A DNA stretch of 64,000 nt from Frigidibacter sp. ROC022 (GTDB lineage Bacteria > Pseudomonadota > Alphaproteobacteria > Rhodobacterales > Rhodobacteraceae): contig NZ_JANQDU010000002.1 of assembly GCF_024723735.1 (NCBI RefSeq), positions 1 through 64,000 on the forward strand, read 5' to 3'. How positions within the stretch are numbered: the stretch's first letter is position 1; each line of letters starts with the position of its first letter. This document shows, in pieces, positions 9,560-19,035 of this stretch. The translations under genes and the position numbers were made by a program. Below the pieces are notes generated by a model. The model was not told where the DNA came from and did not search any database. It was given only the letters and a program-made list of their open reading frames with translations.

Positions 9560-10495
9560 TCAGTTCGAGGCAAGCCGGACCGGCTGGTCGCCGGCATCCA
9601 GCGAAGCGAACTCTTGCTTGGCACCGGCCAGCCAGTCGGCATAGGCCTCTTCCGAGACCACTTTCACGGTGATCGGCATATAGGCATGGTCCTTGCCGCA
9701 AAGCTCGGAGCACTGGCCGAAGAAGACGCCTTCGCGTTCGGGCTTGAACCACAGATGCGCGATCCGGCCCGGCACCCCGTCCTGCTTGACGCCGAAGGCG
9801 GGCAGCGCCCAGGAATGGATCACGTCGGCGGCGGTGACCTGCATCACGATGACCTTGCCGACCGGCACCACGACCGGATTGTCGGTGGCCAGAAGAAACT
9901 CGTCCTCGGTATAGCCGGCGGCGACCAGCTTGGCCTTCATCGCGTCGGTCAGCACATAGGGCTTGACGTCCGGCTCGGCGGCGTCGTCGATCGTGGCCGG
10001 CTGGCCGATCATGTAGCTGTCGAAGGCAAAGCCCTCATCGACATAATCGTAGTTCCAGAACCACTGGTTGCCGGTCACCTTGATGGTGATGTCGCCGACC
10101 GGAATCTCCTGCTGCTTGAACAGGATCGGCAGCGAGAAGGCGCCGATGACCACGAGAATCATGATCGGCAGCAGGGTCCAGGCCAGTTCGACCGGCGTGT
10201 TGTGCGTGAAGCGTGCCGGTGTCGGATTGGCGCGCCGGTTGTAGCGCAGGATCACGATGGCCAGCAGCACGACCACCAGGGCCACGATGCCGCCGATGAT
10301 CCAGTTGATCATGCCGTCGAGCCAATGGATGTCCGAGGCCAGTTCCGTGGCGGCAGGCTGGAAATACATCCCGCCATCCGTCGGTTTGCCAATCGTCTCC
10401 AGCGCCCCGAGCGCATCCTGGGCCAGGCCGAGTCCTGCCCACATAACCATGGTACCGGCTACCGAAATGCCCGAGAGGAGCTTCAATCCACGCAT
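9560..10495 (-). CDS. ctaC: Cytochrome c oxidase subunit II
   Basis: A 311-residue subunit with a signal-like N-terminus, two membrane segments and a periplasmic cupredoxin domain. The CuA ligands are all present: the histidine in ADVIHSW (about 227), then C262, E264, C266, H270 and M273 in [15 protein letters not shown]. It accepts electrons from cytochrome c. The ATG at 10495 was chosen because AGGAA precedes it by six bases and it opens into the signal peptide; an upstream ATG would add 14 charged residues. It heads the minus-strand oxidase assembly run; no subunit I gene is in this window. The divergent spacer to tldD carries TAATAT on the minus strand at 10583-10588 as a possible -10. 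Confidence 0.96.
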   Translation of the reverse strand: MRGLKLLSGISVAGTMVMWAGLGLAQDALGALETIGKPTDGGMYFQPAATELASDIHWLDGMINWIIGGIVALVVVLLAIVILRYNRRANPTPARFTHNTPVELAWTLLPIMILVVIGAFSLPILFKQQEIPVGDITIKVTGNQWFWNYDYVDEGFAFDSYMIGQPATIDDAAEPDVKPYVLTDAMKAKLVAAGYTEDEFLLATDNPVVVPVGKVIVMQVTAADVIHSWALPAFGVKQDGVPGRIAHLWFKPEREGVFFGQCSELCGKDHAYMPITVKVVSEEAYADWLAGAKQEFASLDAGDQPVRLASN

Positions 10496-10699
10496 GTCAC
10501 GTTCCTGTTCGCTGATTGCCGACGAGTCGCCCGCCAAGACGGGCCCGGCCGGAATCCCATTGTGTCTGCGCGGTGTGAAACCATATTAGTGAGGTTCTAA
10601 CAAGACCAAGCCGCAACGCCAACGGTGCGTTATGCCGCATCTGCGACTCTCGGAGCCGCCAAAACGCCGCCAAACCTGCCCCGGAAGGCCCATCGCCCC

Positions 10700-12136
10700 A
10701 TGTCTCATACCGCCTCCAATCCCGCCCCGTTCCGCCCTTTCGAGGGCCAGATCGACCGTTCGGCCGCCGAATCTCTGCTCAAGCGCACCCTGGATGGGGC
10801 CGATGACGGGGAACTCTTTCTGGAGCGGCGCCGGTTCGAGGCCCTGGGCTGGGACGACGGCCGGCTGAAGACCGCCAGCTATGACGCGGCCGAAGGCTTC
10901 GGCCTGCGCGCGGTCAAGGGCGAGACCTCGGGCTATGCCCATTCGACCGAGATCACCGAAGCGGCGATGGCGCGCGCCGCCGAGACCGCGCGGCTGGCGG
11001 TCGGCGACGGCGGCGGCACGCTCGCCCTGGGCCCGAAACCGACCAACCGGCGGCTCTATACCGACCGCGACCCGCTGACCGATGCCGAATTCGGGGTCCG
11101 GATCGAGACCCTGGCCGAGATCGACGCCTATGCCCGGGCCCGCGATCCGCGGGTGGTGCAGGTCTCGGCCTCGCTGGTCGCCTCGATGCAGGAGGTGGAA
11201 ATCCTGCGTCCCGACGGGCTGCTGGTCCGCGATGCGCGGCCGATGACCCGGCTGAACGTCTCGGTCATCGTGGAAGACGGCGGCCGGCGCGAAAGCGGCA
11301 GCCACGGTGCCGGGGGGCGGACCTCGCTTCTGGGGCTGATCGAGCCGGCGCATTGGCAGGCGGCGGTGGACGAGGCGCTGCGGATCGCGGTGGTCAACCT
11401 GGGGGCCGAATCGGCTCCGGCGGGGATCATGGACGTGGCCCTGGGCGCCGGCTGGCCCGGAATCCTGCTGCACGAGGCGGTGGGCCACGGGCTGGAAGGC
11501 GATTTCAACCGCAAGAAGACCAGCGCCTTTGCCGGGCTGATGGGCCAGCAGGTCGCCGCGAAAGGCGTCACGGTGCTGGACGACGGCACGATTCCCGACC
11601 GGCGCGGCAGCATCAGCGTCGATGACGAGGGCACGCCCAGCGGCCGGAACGTGCTGATCGAGGACGGCGTGCTGGTCGGCTACATGCAGGACCGGCAGAA
11701 CGCCCGGCTGATGGGGGTGGAGCCCACCGGCAACGGGCGCCGCGAGAGCTATGCCCATACGCCGATGCCGCGGATGACCAACACCTACATGCTGGCGGGA
11801 GATGCCGATCCCGACGCGATCGTCGCCGATCTGAAGGACGGCATCTATGCGGTCGGCTTCGGCGGCGGCCAGGTCGACATCACCAACGGCAAGTTCGTCT
11901 TCTCCTGCACCGAGGCCTATCGGGTGAAGAACGGCAAGGTCGGCGCGCCTGTCAAGGGCGCGACCCTGATCGGCGACGGTCCCACGGCGCTGAAGCAGAT
12001 CCGGGCGATCGGCAACGACATGAAGCTCGATCCCGGGATCGGCAATTGCGGCAAGGGCGGTCAGTGGGTGCCGGTCGGGGTCGGGCAGCCGACCCTGCTG
12101 ATCGGCGGGCTGACGGTGGGCGGCTCGTCGGCTTGA
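10700..12136 (+). CDS. tldD: Metalloprotease TldD
   Basis: A 478-residue protein of the TldD/PmbA family. The zinc-binding sequence HEAVGHGLEGD begins at residue 258, and GGQVDITNGKFVFSC is a conserved C-terminal stretch. TldD pairs with TldE (PmbA) as a heterodimeric protease that acts on unfolded peptides such as microcin precursors. No tldE is in this window. The ATG at 10700 gives the normal family length; a GTG 25 codons upstream is less likely. It is divergent from ctaC. Confidence 0.95.
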   Translation: MSHTASNPAPFRPFEGQIDRSAAESLLKRTLDGADDGELFLERRRFEALGWDDGRLKTASYDAAEGFGLRAVKGETSGYAHSTEITEAAMARAAETARLAVGDGGGTLALGPKPTNRRLYTDRDPLTDAEFGVRIETLAEIDAYARARDPRVVQVSASLVASMQEVEILRPDGLLVRDARPMTRLNVSVIVEDGGRRESGSHGAGGRTSLLGLIEPAHWQAAVDEALRIAVVNLGAESAPAGIMDVALGAGWPGILLHEAVGHGLEGDFNRKKTSAFAGLMGQQVAAKGVTVLDDGTIPDRRGSISVDDEGTPSGRNVLIEDGVLVGYMQDRQNARLMGVEPTGNGRRESYAHTPMPRMTNTYMLAGDADPDAIVADLKDGIYAVGFGGGQVDITNGKFVFSCTEAYRVKNGKVGAPVKGATLIGDGPTALKQIRAIGNDMKLDPGIGNCGKGGQWVPVGVGQPTLLIGGLTVGGSSA

Positions 12137-12630
12137 GCGGCCAGCCGACACCGCGGCGGGCGGTCGAGGCGGATTACGACCCGCTGGCCGATCTGTTCCA
12201 CCAGCGCTGGCACGATGCGCATGGCGCCTATTCGCCACCCTGGATGATCGCCCTGCGCAGCCGCGCCGACCTGCTGCGCCGCCTGCGCGGATTCGGCGAC
12301 GACATGCGGGTGATCGGCCCCGAGGGCGCGCCGCAGGGATTCTGCGCGATCAAGGGCAGCCATATCGACCAGATCTATGTCAGCCGCGCGCTGGAGGGCC
12401 GCGGCGCGGCGGCGGTGCTGATGCGCGACGGGCTGGAGAGGATCGCGGCGGCCGGCCATGCCGAGGCGCTGCTCGAATGCAATCCCGGCAATGCCCGCGC
12501 CGCGGCCTTCTACCGCAAGACCGGCTGGACCCTGCGCGGCACCGAGACGGTGCTGCTGGACGGCCCCGAGGGACCGTTTCCCTTCGATTGCCTGATCTTC
12601 ACCCGGCCCCTGCCGGCGCCGGGCAAGTGA
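12133..12630 (+). CDS. GNAT family N-acetyltransferase
   Basis: A 165-residue GNAT protein with an acetyl-CoA-binding region (IDQIYVSRALEGRGAAAVLM) and the usual C-terminal NPGNARAAAFYRKTGW. The likely start is the TTG at 12133, which overlaps the tldD TGA (TTGA), so it is probably coupled to tldD. Substrate unknown. Confidence 0.82.
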   Translation: MSGQPTPRRAVEADYDPLADLFHQRWHDAHGAYSPPWMIALRSRADLLRRLRGFGDDMRVIGPEGAPQGFCAIKGSHIDQIYVSRALEGRGAAAVLMRDGLERIAAAGHAEALLECNPGNARAAAFYRKTGWTLRGTETVLLDGPEGPFPFDCLIFTRPLPAPGK

Positions 12631-12694
12631 CGCCGGGCGCCGCGCTTGCACGGGGCGGGCAGGCTGCTAGGTCTGGCGCTGGAGGAGGCCGAGG

Positions 12695-12745
12695 ATGACC
12701 CGAGACCCTGCGATTCAGCCCGCCCGCGCCGGAGCGGCCGCATGA
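12695..12745 (+). CDS. Possible 16-residue leader ORF before a membrane protein gene
   Basis: A very strong Shine-Dalgarno stretch (GGAGGAGGCCGAGG) directly precedes an ATG that opens a 16-codon ORF. Its TGA overlaps the next gene's ATG as ATGA. The downstream gene lacks a comparable ribosome site of its own, so the micro-ORF may load ribosomes for it. It is too short for coding evidence; the call rests on the Shine-Dalgarno site and the junction. Confidence 0.35.
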   Translation: MTRDPAIQPARAGAAA

Positions 12746-13176
12746 GCCTGCTCCGCACCCCGGCCGGGCGCGCCAGCGGCCCGATGGATCATCTGATCGC
12801 GGCGGCGGGCTGCCTTGCCGTCATGGCGGTGCTCGGCGCGGTGCTGACGATGGCGGCCAGCCTGGCGGAGCCGAGACTGGGAGCCGGCCCTCCGGTGGCG
12901 CAGCTCTGGAGCCTGGGCGCGGCGCTGATGGCGGTGCCGCTGTCGGCCCTGCCGATGCTGCTGCCGGGCATCCTGTCGCTTCTGCTGGCGCGGCGGGCCG
13001 GGGCCGGAGGCTGGGCGGTCGCCGGGCTGATCGGGCTGACGCTGGCGGCGCTGCGGATGCAGCTTGCCGGGCAACCGGCGACGGCTGCGACCCTGGGCAT
13101 CGGGGCGGCCATGGGGCTGGTCTACTGGGAACTCCTGCGCCAGCGCTGCAACGGACGGCTGACCGCAGCCTCTTAA
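12742..13176 (+). CDS. Small polytopic membrane protein of unknown function
   Basis: A 144-residue protein with about four hydrophobic segments (near residues 20-42, 58-85, 93-108 and 115-130) and a basic C-terminus. I recognise no family. The ATG at 12742 shares ATGA with the preceding micro-ORF. It lies between the tldD pair and dprA, and its stop codon sits in the CtrA-like box before dprA. Confidence 0.6.
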   Translation: MSLLRTPAGRASGPMDHLIAAAGCLAVMAVLGAVLTMAASLAEPRLGAGPPVAQLWSLGAALMAVPLSALPMLLPGILSLLLARRAGAGGWAVAGLIGLTLAALRMQLAGQPATAATLGIGAAMGLVYWELLRQRCNGRLTAAS

Positions 13177-13189
13177 ACGACCTGTTAAC
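13174..13189 (+). promoter_or_regulatory. CtrA-like binding box upstream of dprA
   Basis: The sequence TAAA-N7-TTAAC departs at one base from the CtrA consensus TTAA-N7-TTAAC and ends 44 bases before the dprA ATG. A similar box lies 43 bases before comM. In Rhodobacter capsulatus CtrA is known to control dprA and com-type genes needed for gene transfer agent uptake, which supports the reading. Confidence 0.5.
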
Positions 13190-13232
13190 CATTCAGGGAA
13201 CATGATCGCCGGGCAAGAGTGCGGACCCCGGA

Positions 13233-14390
13233 ATGGCTGAAGATCAATTCTCTCCCCCCCACCCCATCCACCCACCCCACGGGGAAGAAGAGCGGCTGCA
13301 CTGGCTCTGCCTCTTGCGCTCGCGCCGGGTCGGGCCGACGACATTCTACCGCCTGATGGCCGAACATGGCAGCGCCGCGGCGGCGCTGGAGGCATTGCCG
13401 GAAGTCGCCCGTGCCGCCGGGGTCGAGGACTATCGGGTCTGCCCGCTCGATGTCGTCCGGGCCGAGCGGCGGGCCGGGCGGCTGGCCGGGGCCAGGCTGA
13501 TCGCCTTTGGTGAAGATGCCTATCCCGCCGCCCTGGCGGAGCTGGACGACCCGCCACCGCTGCTCTGGGCCCTGGGCGACCTGTCGCTGCTGGCCCGTCC
13601 CGCCGTGGCGCTGGTCGGCGCCCGCAATGCCTCGAGTCTCGGCACCCGGATGGCGCGGACGCTGGCCGACGGGCTGGGCCGGGCGGGGCATATCGTCGTC
13701 TCGGGCCTGGCCCGCGGGATCGACACCGCGGCACATCTGGGATCGCTGGCGACCGGAACCCTGGCGGTGATGGCCGGCGGGGTCGATGTCGTCTATCCGC
13801 CGGAAAACGCCGTGCTGGCGCAGGAGATCGGCGACCGCGGGCTGCGGCTGTCGGATCAGCCGATGGGCACGGTGCCGCAGGCCCGCCATTTCCCGCGCCG
13901 CAACCGGATCGTCGCCGGGCTGGCACGGGCGGTGGTGGTGGTCGAGGCCGCAGCAAGATCGGGCTCGCTGATCACCGCCCGGGCGGCACTGGACGCGGGG
14001 CGCGAGGTGATGGCGGTGCCGGGCCATCCGATGGATGCCCGCTGCTCGGGCTGCAACATGCTGATCCGCGACGGCGCCCTGCTGGTGCGCAATGCCGAGG
14101 ATGTGATCGAGGCGCTGGCGGCGCCGCCCGCCCGCAACGAAGCGGCGGCGGCACCGCCGCCCCGGCCCGCCGACAGCATCCCCACCCCGCCACAGCGCCG
14201 CGACCTGGCCCGGACCTCGGCCCTGCACCGGCAGATCCTCGAACGTCTGTCACCCAGCCCGCTGGCCGAAGACCAGCTGATCCGCGACCTGGGCCTGGCG
14301 GCCAGCGACATCGGGGCCGAACTGCTGAACCTGGAACTGGAAGGCCGGATCGAACGCCAGGCCGGCGGGCTGCTGACCCGGATCAACTGA
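13233..14390 (+). CDS. dprA: DNA processing protein DprA (Smf)
   Basis: A 385-residue protein with a short SAM-like N-terminus, a Rossmann-like DprA core and a C-terminal winged-helix domain. Core markers are VALVGARNASSLGTRMA, HIVVSGLARGIDTAAH, MAGGVDVVYPPENA, and FPRRNRIVAGLA. DprA loads RecA onto incoming single-stranded DNA during transformation, and in Rhodobacter it is needed for gene transfer agent recipients. A CtrA-like box precedes it. It is followed by a 211-base gap before topA. Confidence 0.95.
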   Translation: MAEDQFSPPHPIHPPHGEEERLHWLCLLRSRRVGPTTFYRLMAEHGSAAAALEALPEVARAAGVEDYRVCPLDVVRAERRAGRLAGARLIAFGEDAYPAALAELDDPPPLLWALGDLSLLARPAVALVGARNASSLGTRMARTLADGLGRAGHIVVSGLARGIDTAAHLGSLATGTLAVMAGGVDVVYPPENAVLAQEIGDRGLRLSDQPMGTVPQARHFPRRNRIVAGLARAVVVVEAAARSGSLITARAALDAGREVMAVPGHPMDARCSGCNMLIRDGALLVRNAEDVIEALAAPPARNEAAAAPPPRPADSIPTPPQRRDLARTSALHRQILERLSPSPLAEDQLIRDLGLAASDIGAELLNLELEGRIERQAGGLLTRIN

Positions 14391-14508
14391 GACCCTGCCG
14401 CGACGCCACGCGCCCTGACCGTAGGCGCCGGCGCGCGCACCCATCCCCGCCTTGCGACGCCCGGCGCCGGGCCCGAAACGCTGCGACCCGACGTCGTTCC
14501 GGCCTGCA

Positions 14509-14537
14509 TTGACATCCTCCCGACCCGCCCACATGTT
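14509..14537 (+). promoter_or_regulatory. Candidate sigma-70-type promoter of topA
   Basis: TTGACA at 14509-14514 is followed after 17 bases by CATGTT at 14532-14537, about 65 bases before the topA ATG. The -35 is perfect and the -10 is weak. Confidence 0.42.
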
Positions 14538-14601
14538 CCCCCGCCAAACGGTCCGGCCCCCCGCCCCGGGCCATCCGCCCCCGTTCTGCTAAGGAAATTT
14601 C

Positions 14602-17232
14602 ATGCCCGTCGTCGTTGTCGAATCGCCCGCCAAGGCCAAGACGATCAACAAATATCTGGGCTCGGATTATGTGGTTCTGGCCTCGTTCGGCCATGTCCGC
14701 GACCTGCCGCCCAAGGACGGGTCGGTCGATCCCGAGCAGGACTTTAACATGAAATGGGAGGTCGCCAGCGACTCGAAAAAGCACATTCGTGCGATCACCG
14801 AGGCGCTGAAGACCGACGACACGCTGATCCTCGCCACCGACCCCGACCGCGAGGGCGAGGCGATTTCCTGGCACCTGCAGGAGGCGCTGGCCAAGGAGCT
14901 CAAGAAGGGCAAGAAGGTCAGCCGGGTGACCTTCAACGCGATCACCAAATCCGCCGTGACCGAGGCGATGCAGCATCCGCGCCAGGTCGACATGGAACTG
15001 GTCGAGGCCTATCTGGCCCGCCGGGCGCTGGACTATCTGGTCGGCTTCAACCTGTCGCCGGTGCTCTGGCGCAAGCTGCCGGGCGCCAAGTCGGCGGGCC
15101 GGGTGCAATCGGTCTGCCTGCGGCTGATCGTCGAGCGCGAGATGGAGATCGAGGCGTTCAAGCCGCGCGAATACTGGACCGTCTCGGCGGTGCTGGCGAC
15201 GCCGCGCGGCCAGACCTATACCGCAAGGCTGGTCAGCTACGGCGGCAAGAAGCTCGACAAGTTCGACCTGGCGACCGAGGCCGAGGCGGCACTGGCCAAG
15301 GCCGCGGTCGAGAGCCGGGCACTGAGCATCCGCAAGGTCGAGGCGAAACCCGCTTCGAAGAACCCCTCCGCCCCTTTCATGACCTCGACCCTGCAACAGG
15401 AAGCCAGCCGCAAGTTCGGCATGGGGGCGCGGCAATGCATGAACGCGGCGCAGCGGCTCTACGAGGCCGGGCATATCACCTATATGCGGACCGACGGCAT
15501 CGACATGGCCCCCGAGGCGGTCGCGGCGGCGCGCGAGGCGATCAAGCAGGCCTTCGGGGCCGAATACCTGCCCGACAGCCCGCGCATCTACAAGAACAAG
15601 GCCAAGAACGCGCAGGAAGCGCATGAATGCATCCGGCCGACCGACATGGCCAACACGCCCGAGAAACTGGGCCTGACCGATGGCGACCAGCGCAAGCTCT
15701 ACGACCTGATCTGGAAGCGGACCATCGCCAGCCAGATGGCCGGCGCCCGGCTGGAACGGACCACGGTCGAGATCGGCAGCGACGATGACCAGGTCGGGCT
15801 GCGGGCCACCGGCCAGGTGCTGCTGTTCGACGGTTTTCTGAAGGTCTATTCCGAGGGCCGCGACGATGCGCCCGCCGCCGACGGCACCGGGGCCGAGGAA
15901 GATGACGAGCGCCGCCTGCCGCAGATTACCGAGGGCGAAACCGCCGAAAAACGCCAGGTCGAAAACGCGCAGCATTTCACCCAGCCGCCGCCGCGCTACA
16001 CCGAGGCGAGCCTGGTGAAACGGATGGAAGAGCTCGGCATCGGGCGACCCTCGACCTATGCCTCGATCGTCTCGACGATCCAGGAGCGGGAATATGTCCG
16101 CAAGGAACAGAACCGGCTGATCCCCGAGGACAAGGGCCGTCTCGTCACGATCTTCCTGATGACGTATTTCTCGCGTTATCTGGCCTATGAATTCACCGCC
16201 GATCTGGAAGCGCAGCTCGATGACGTCTCGGCCGGCGACCGGAACTGGAAGGACGTGCTGGAGAAGTTCTGGCGCGATTTCTCGGCGGCGCTGGCGGAAA
16301 CCTCGGAGCTGCGGATTTCCGAGGTCCTGACCAAGATCGACGAGGTTCTGGCCCCGCATCTCTATCCGCCGCGCGCCGATGGCAGCGATCCGCGGATCTG
16401 CCCGCTCTGCGGCGAGGGACGGCTGAACCTGAAGACCGCCCGCTCGGGCGGCGCCTTCATCGGCTGCGGCAATTATCCGAAATGTCGCTACACCAGGCCG
16501 ATCGGCGGCTCGGGCGACGAGGCCGAGGGCGGCGGTGACCGGGTTCTCGGTGTGGACAACGGCGACGAGATTTCGCTGCGGTCGGGCCGCTTCGGCCCCT
16601 ATGTGCAGCGCGGCGAGGCCACCGAAGAAGTGCCGAAACCACCCCGCGCCAGCCTGCCCAAGGGCTGGGATGCCTCGGAACTGACGCTGGAAAAGGCTGT
16701 GCTGCTGCTCAGCCTGCCGCGCCCGGTCGGCAACCACCCCGAGGATGGCGAGCTGATCGAGGCCGGGATCGGCCGCTATGGGCCCTATGTCAAGCACGGC
16801 CGGGTCTATGCCAACCTGCCCGAGGTCGACGAGGTCTTTACCATCGGGATGAACCGGGCCGTCGAGGTTCTGGCCGAAAAGGCGGCACGCGGGCCGGGCC
16901 GGGGCCGCGCGGCGGCACCCCCGCTGCGCGAACTGGGCGAGCATCCGGATGGCGGGCCGGTCAACGTGATGGACGGAAAATACGGGCCCTATGTCAAATG
17001 GGAGAAGGTCAACGCCACCCTGCCCAAGGAGCTGCCGCCCGAGTCGGTGACCCTGGAACAGGCGGTCGAGCTGGTGAATGCCAAGGCCGCCAGCAAGGGC
17101 GGGCGCCGGAAGGCGGCGCCGAAGAAGGCCGCCGCCAAGAAGCCGGCCGCCAAGAAGACCACAGCCAAGAAAGCGCCCGCGAAGAAACCCGCGGCAAAGA
17201 AGGCGGCGGCCAGGAAACCCGCCGCGGAATAG
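14602..17232 (+). CDS. topA: DNA topoisomerase I
   Basis: An 876-residue type IA topoisomerase that relaxes negative supercoils. The Toprim domain has VVESPAKAKTI at the N-terminus and ATDPDREGEA near residue 80. The catalytic tyrosine is Y294 in YMRTDG. A C4 zinc ribbon (CPLCGEG to CGNYPKC) starts near residue 600, followed by repeated FGPYV/YGPYV modules. The last 50 residues are a lysine-, alanine- and proline-rich tail with repeated AKKPA-like units, histone-H1-like and probably DNA-binding. AAGGAAA sits just before the ATG. Confidence 0.97.
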   Translation: MPVVVVESPAKAKTINKYLGSDYVVLASFGHVRDLPPKDGSVDPEQDFNMKWEVASDSKKHIRAITEALKTDDTLILATDPDREGEAISWHLQEALAKELKKGKKVSRVTFNAITKSAVTEAMQHPRQVDMELVEAYLARRALDYLVGFNLSPVLWRKLPGAKSAGRVQSVCLRLIVEREMEIEAFKPREYWTVSAVLATPRGQTYTARLVSYGGKKLDKFDLATEAEAALAKAAVESRALSIRKVEAKPASKNPSAPFMTSTLQQEASRKFGMGARQCMNAAQRLYEAGHITYMRTDGIDMAPEAVAAAREAIKQAFGAEYLPDSPRIYKNKAKNAQEAHECIRPTDMANTPEKLGLTDGDQRKLYDLIWKRTIASQMAGARLERTTVEIGSDDDQVGLRATGQVLLFDGFLKVYSEGRDDAPAADGTGAEEDDERRLPQITEGETAEKRQVENAQHFTQPPPRYTEASLVKRMEELGIGRPSTYASIVSTIQEREYVRKEQNRLIPEDKGRLVTIFLMTYFSRYLAYEFTADLEAQLDDVSAGDRNWKDVLEKFWRDFSAALAETSELRISEVLTKIDEVLAPHLYPPRADGSDPRICPLCGEGRLNLKTARSGGAFIGCGNYPKCRYTRPIGGSGDEAEGGGDRVLGVDNGDEISLRSGRFGPYVQRGEATEEVPKPPRASLPKGWDASELTLEKAVLLLSLPRPVGNHPEDGELIEAGIGRYGPYVKHGRVYANLPEVDEVFTIGMNRAVEVLAEKAARGPGRGRAAAPPLRELGEHPDGGPVNVMDGKYGPYVKWEKVNATLPKELPPESVTLEQAVELVNAKAASKGGRRKAAPKKAAAKKPAAKKTTAKKAPAKKPAAKKAAARKPAAE

Positions 17233-17349
17233 CGGCGGATCGCCAACCCGGGGACGGTTAGCGCTATCTTGATCGATCCGCCGCAGCGCAGCATTGACTC
17301 CGGCGGACCCGGGACGGAGAAGAGAACAGCAAACCTCTCGGGGGACCCC

Positions 17350-18054
17350 ATGAAGAAAGTCTATGGCACGGCCTCGGAAGCGCTCGACGGGCTTCTGTTC
17401 GACGGCATGTTCATCGCGGCGGGGGGCTTTGGCCTCTGCGGCATTCCGGAATTGCTGATCGCGGCGATCCGCGACGCCGGCACCAAGGACCTGACCGTCG
17501 CCTCGAACAACTGCGGCGTCGATGACTTCGGGCTGGGCGTCCTGCTGGCCTCGCGGCAGATCAAGAAGATGCTCTCGTCCTATGTCGGCGAGAATGCCGA
17601 ATTCATGCGGCAGTATCTGTCCGGCGAACTGGAGCTTGAATTCAACCCGCAGGGCACCCTGGCGGAACGGATGCGGGCCGGCGGCTGCGGCATCCCCGGC
17701 TTCTACACCAAGACCGGCGTCGGCACGGTGATCGCCGAGGGCAAGGAAGTGAAGACCTTCGACGGCGAGGACTATATCCTCGAGCGCGGCATCGTCGCCG
17801 ACCTGTCGATCGTCAAGGCCTGGAAGGCCGACGAGACCGGCAACCTGATCTTCCGCAAGACCGCGCGCAACTTCAATCCGCCGGCGGCGATGTGCGGCCG
17901 GACCTGCGTCGCCGAGGTCGAGGAGATCGTGCCCACCGGCTCGCTCGACCCCGATGCGATCCACCTGCCCGGCGTCTATGTGCACCGGGTCGTCCAAGGC
18001 GAACACGAGAAACGGATCGAGCAACGCACGACCCGCAAGAAGGAGGCCGTCTGA
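17350..18054 (+). CDS. scoA: 3-oxoacid CoA-transferase subunit A
   Basis: A 234-residue alpha subunit of a two-component CoA-transferase (SCOT/ScoA/AtoD/PcaI family). [20 protein letters not shown] and [13 protein letters not shown] are typical of the A subunit. It transfers CoA between succinyl-CoA and acetoacetate or a related oxoacid. The start at 17350 gives the normal length. Its TGA overlaps the ATG of subunit B (TGATG). No ketone-body or aromatic degradation genes lie nearby, so the exact acid is not fixed. Confidence 0.93.
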   Translation: MKKVYGTASEALDGLLFDGMFIAAGGFGLCGIPELLIAAIRDAGTKDLTVASNNCGVDDFGLGVLLASRQIKKMLSSYVGENAEFMRQYLSGELELEFNPQGTLAERMRAGGCGIPGFYTKTGVGTVIAEGKEVKTFDGEDYILERGIVADLSIVKAWKADETGNLIFRKTARNFNPPAAMCGRTCVAEVEEIVPTGSLDPDAIHLPGVYVHRVVQGEHEKRIEQRTTRKKEAV

Positions 18055-18677
18055 TGCCCTGGGACCGTAACCAGATGGCCGCGCGGGCGGCCGAGGAACT
18101 GAAGGACGGCATGTATGTGAACCTCGGCATCGGGATCCCGACGCTGGTGGCCAACTATGTCGGCGACAAGGACATCACCCTGCAATCCGAGAACGGGATG
18201 CTGGGCATGGGTCCCTTCCCCTATGAGGGCGAGGAAGACCCCGATCTGATCAATGCCGGCAAGCAGACGATCACCGAACTGCCCCGCACCGCCTATTTCG
18301 ACAGCGCCACCTCCTTCGGGATGATCCGCGGCGGCAAGATCGCCATGGCGATCCTCGGCGCGATGGAAGTGTCCGAGACCGGCGACCTGGCGAACTGGAT
18401 GATCCCCGGCAAGCTGGTCAAGGGCATGGGCGGCGCGATGGACCTTGTGGCCGGCGTCGGCCGGGTGGTGGTGGTCATGGACCACACCAACAAGCACGGC
18501 GAATCCAAGGTGCTGCGCAAATGCACCCTGCCGCTCACCGGCAAGGGCGTGGTCGACCGGATCATCACCAATCTCGGCGTGCTGGACGTCACCCACAAGG
18601 GCCTGCATATCGTCGAACTGGCCGATGGCGTCACCGAGGCGCAGTTCCGTTCCGCCACCGAGGCGACCCTTGTCTGA
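18054..18677 (+). CDS. scoB: 3-oxoacid CoA-transferase subunit B
   Basis: A 207-residue beta subunit with the catalytic glutamate at about residue 46 in SENGMLGMGP, the residue that forms the glutamyl-CoA intermediate. LGIGIPTLVANYV and GKGVVDRIITNLGV are also typical. An AGGAGG site within the end of scoA serves its ATG. It overlaps the next small acetyltransferase gene by eight bases. Confidence 0.94.
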   Translation: MPWDRNQMAARAAEELKDGMYVNLGIGIPTLVANYVGDKDITLQSENGMLGMGPFPYEGEEDPDLINAGKQTITELPRTAYFDSATSFGMIRGGKIAMAILGAMEVSETGDLANWMIPGKLVKGMGGAMDLVAGVGRVVVVMDHTNKHGESKVLRKCTLPLTGKGVVDRIITNLGVLDVTHKGLHIVELADGVTEAQFRSATEATLV

Positions 18678-18960
18678 GATCGAGATCACCCGCGAAGTCA
18701 CCGGGTCGAAGGGCCGCTATGTCTATGCGCTGGACGGGGCCGAGGCCGAGCTGACCTATTCCATCGCCGGCCCCGGCCGCATCATCGCCGATCACACCAA
18801 CGTCCCCGAGACGTTTCGCGGCCAGGGCGTGGCGCTGAAACTGGCCAACCGGCTGATCGCGGACGCCCGCGCCGAAGGGGTCAAGATCGTCCCGGTCTGC
18901 TCCTACATCAAGGCGCAGGTACGGCGGCATCCGGACTGGGCGGATGTGATCGCGGACTGA
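18670..18960 (+). CDS. Small GNAT-fold N-acetyltransferase (YjdJ-like)
   Basis: A 96-residue protein that fits the short GNAT-fold family: AELTYSIAGPGRIIADHTNV, then FRGQGVALKLANRLIADAR and the ending VPVCSYIKAQVRRHPDW. The proposed TTG start at 18670 lies inside the end of scoB and gives the usual length. It probably belongs to the scoAB transcript. The acceptor is unknown. Confidence 0.82.
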   Translation: MSEIEITREVTGSKGRYVYALDGAEAELTYSIAGPGRIIADHTNVPETFRGQGVALKLANRLIADARAEGVKIVPVCSYIKAQVRRHPDWADVIAD

Positions 18961-19035
18961 GCGCCACCGCTGGACTCCCCCCGCGCCGCAGTCTTAACCT
19001 GTGCACAACAGTTTCCTGACACCGGAGTGACACCG

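Noticed and set aside
12646-12741. Upstream extension of the small membrane protein to an ATG at 12646
   Set aside because: The added residues are charged and precede the membrane segments. The ATG at 12742, coupled to the micro-ORF, fits better.
17085-17229. Short tandem repeats of lysine/alanine codons at the end of topA
   Set aside because: These are the low-complexity basic tail of topoisomerase I, not a separate repeat element.
14383-18024. A 1213-codon open frame on the minus strand opposite topA and scoA
   Set aside because: It mirrors well-identified plus-strand genes and has the composition of a high-GC antisense shadow, without domains or a ribosome site.
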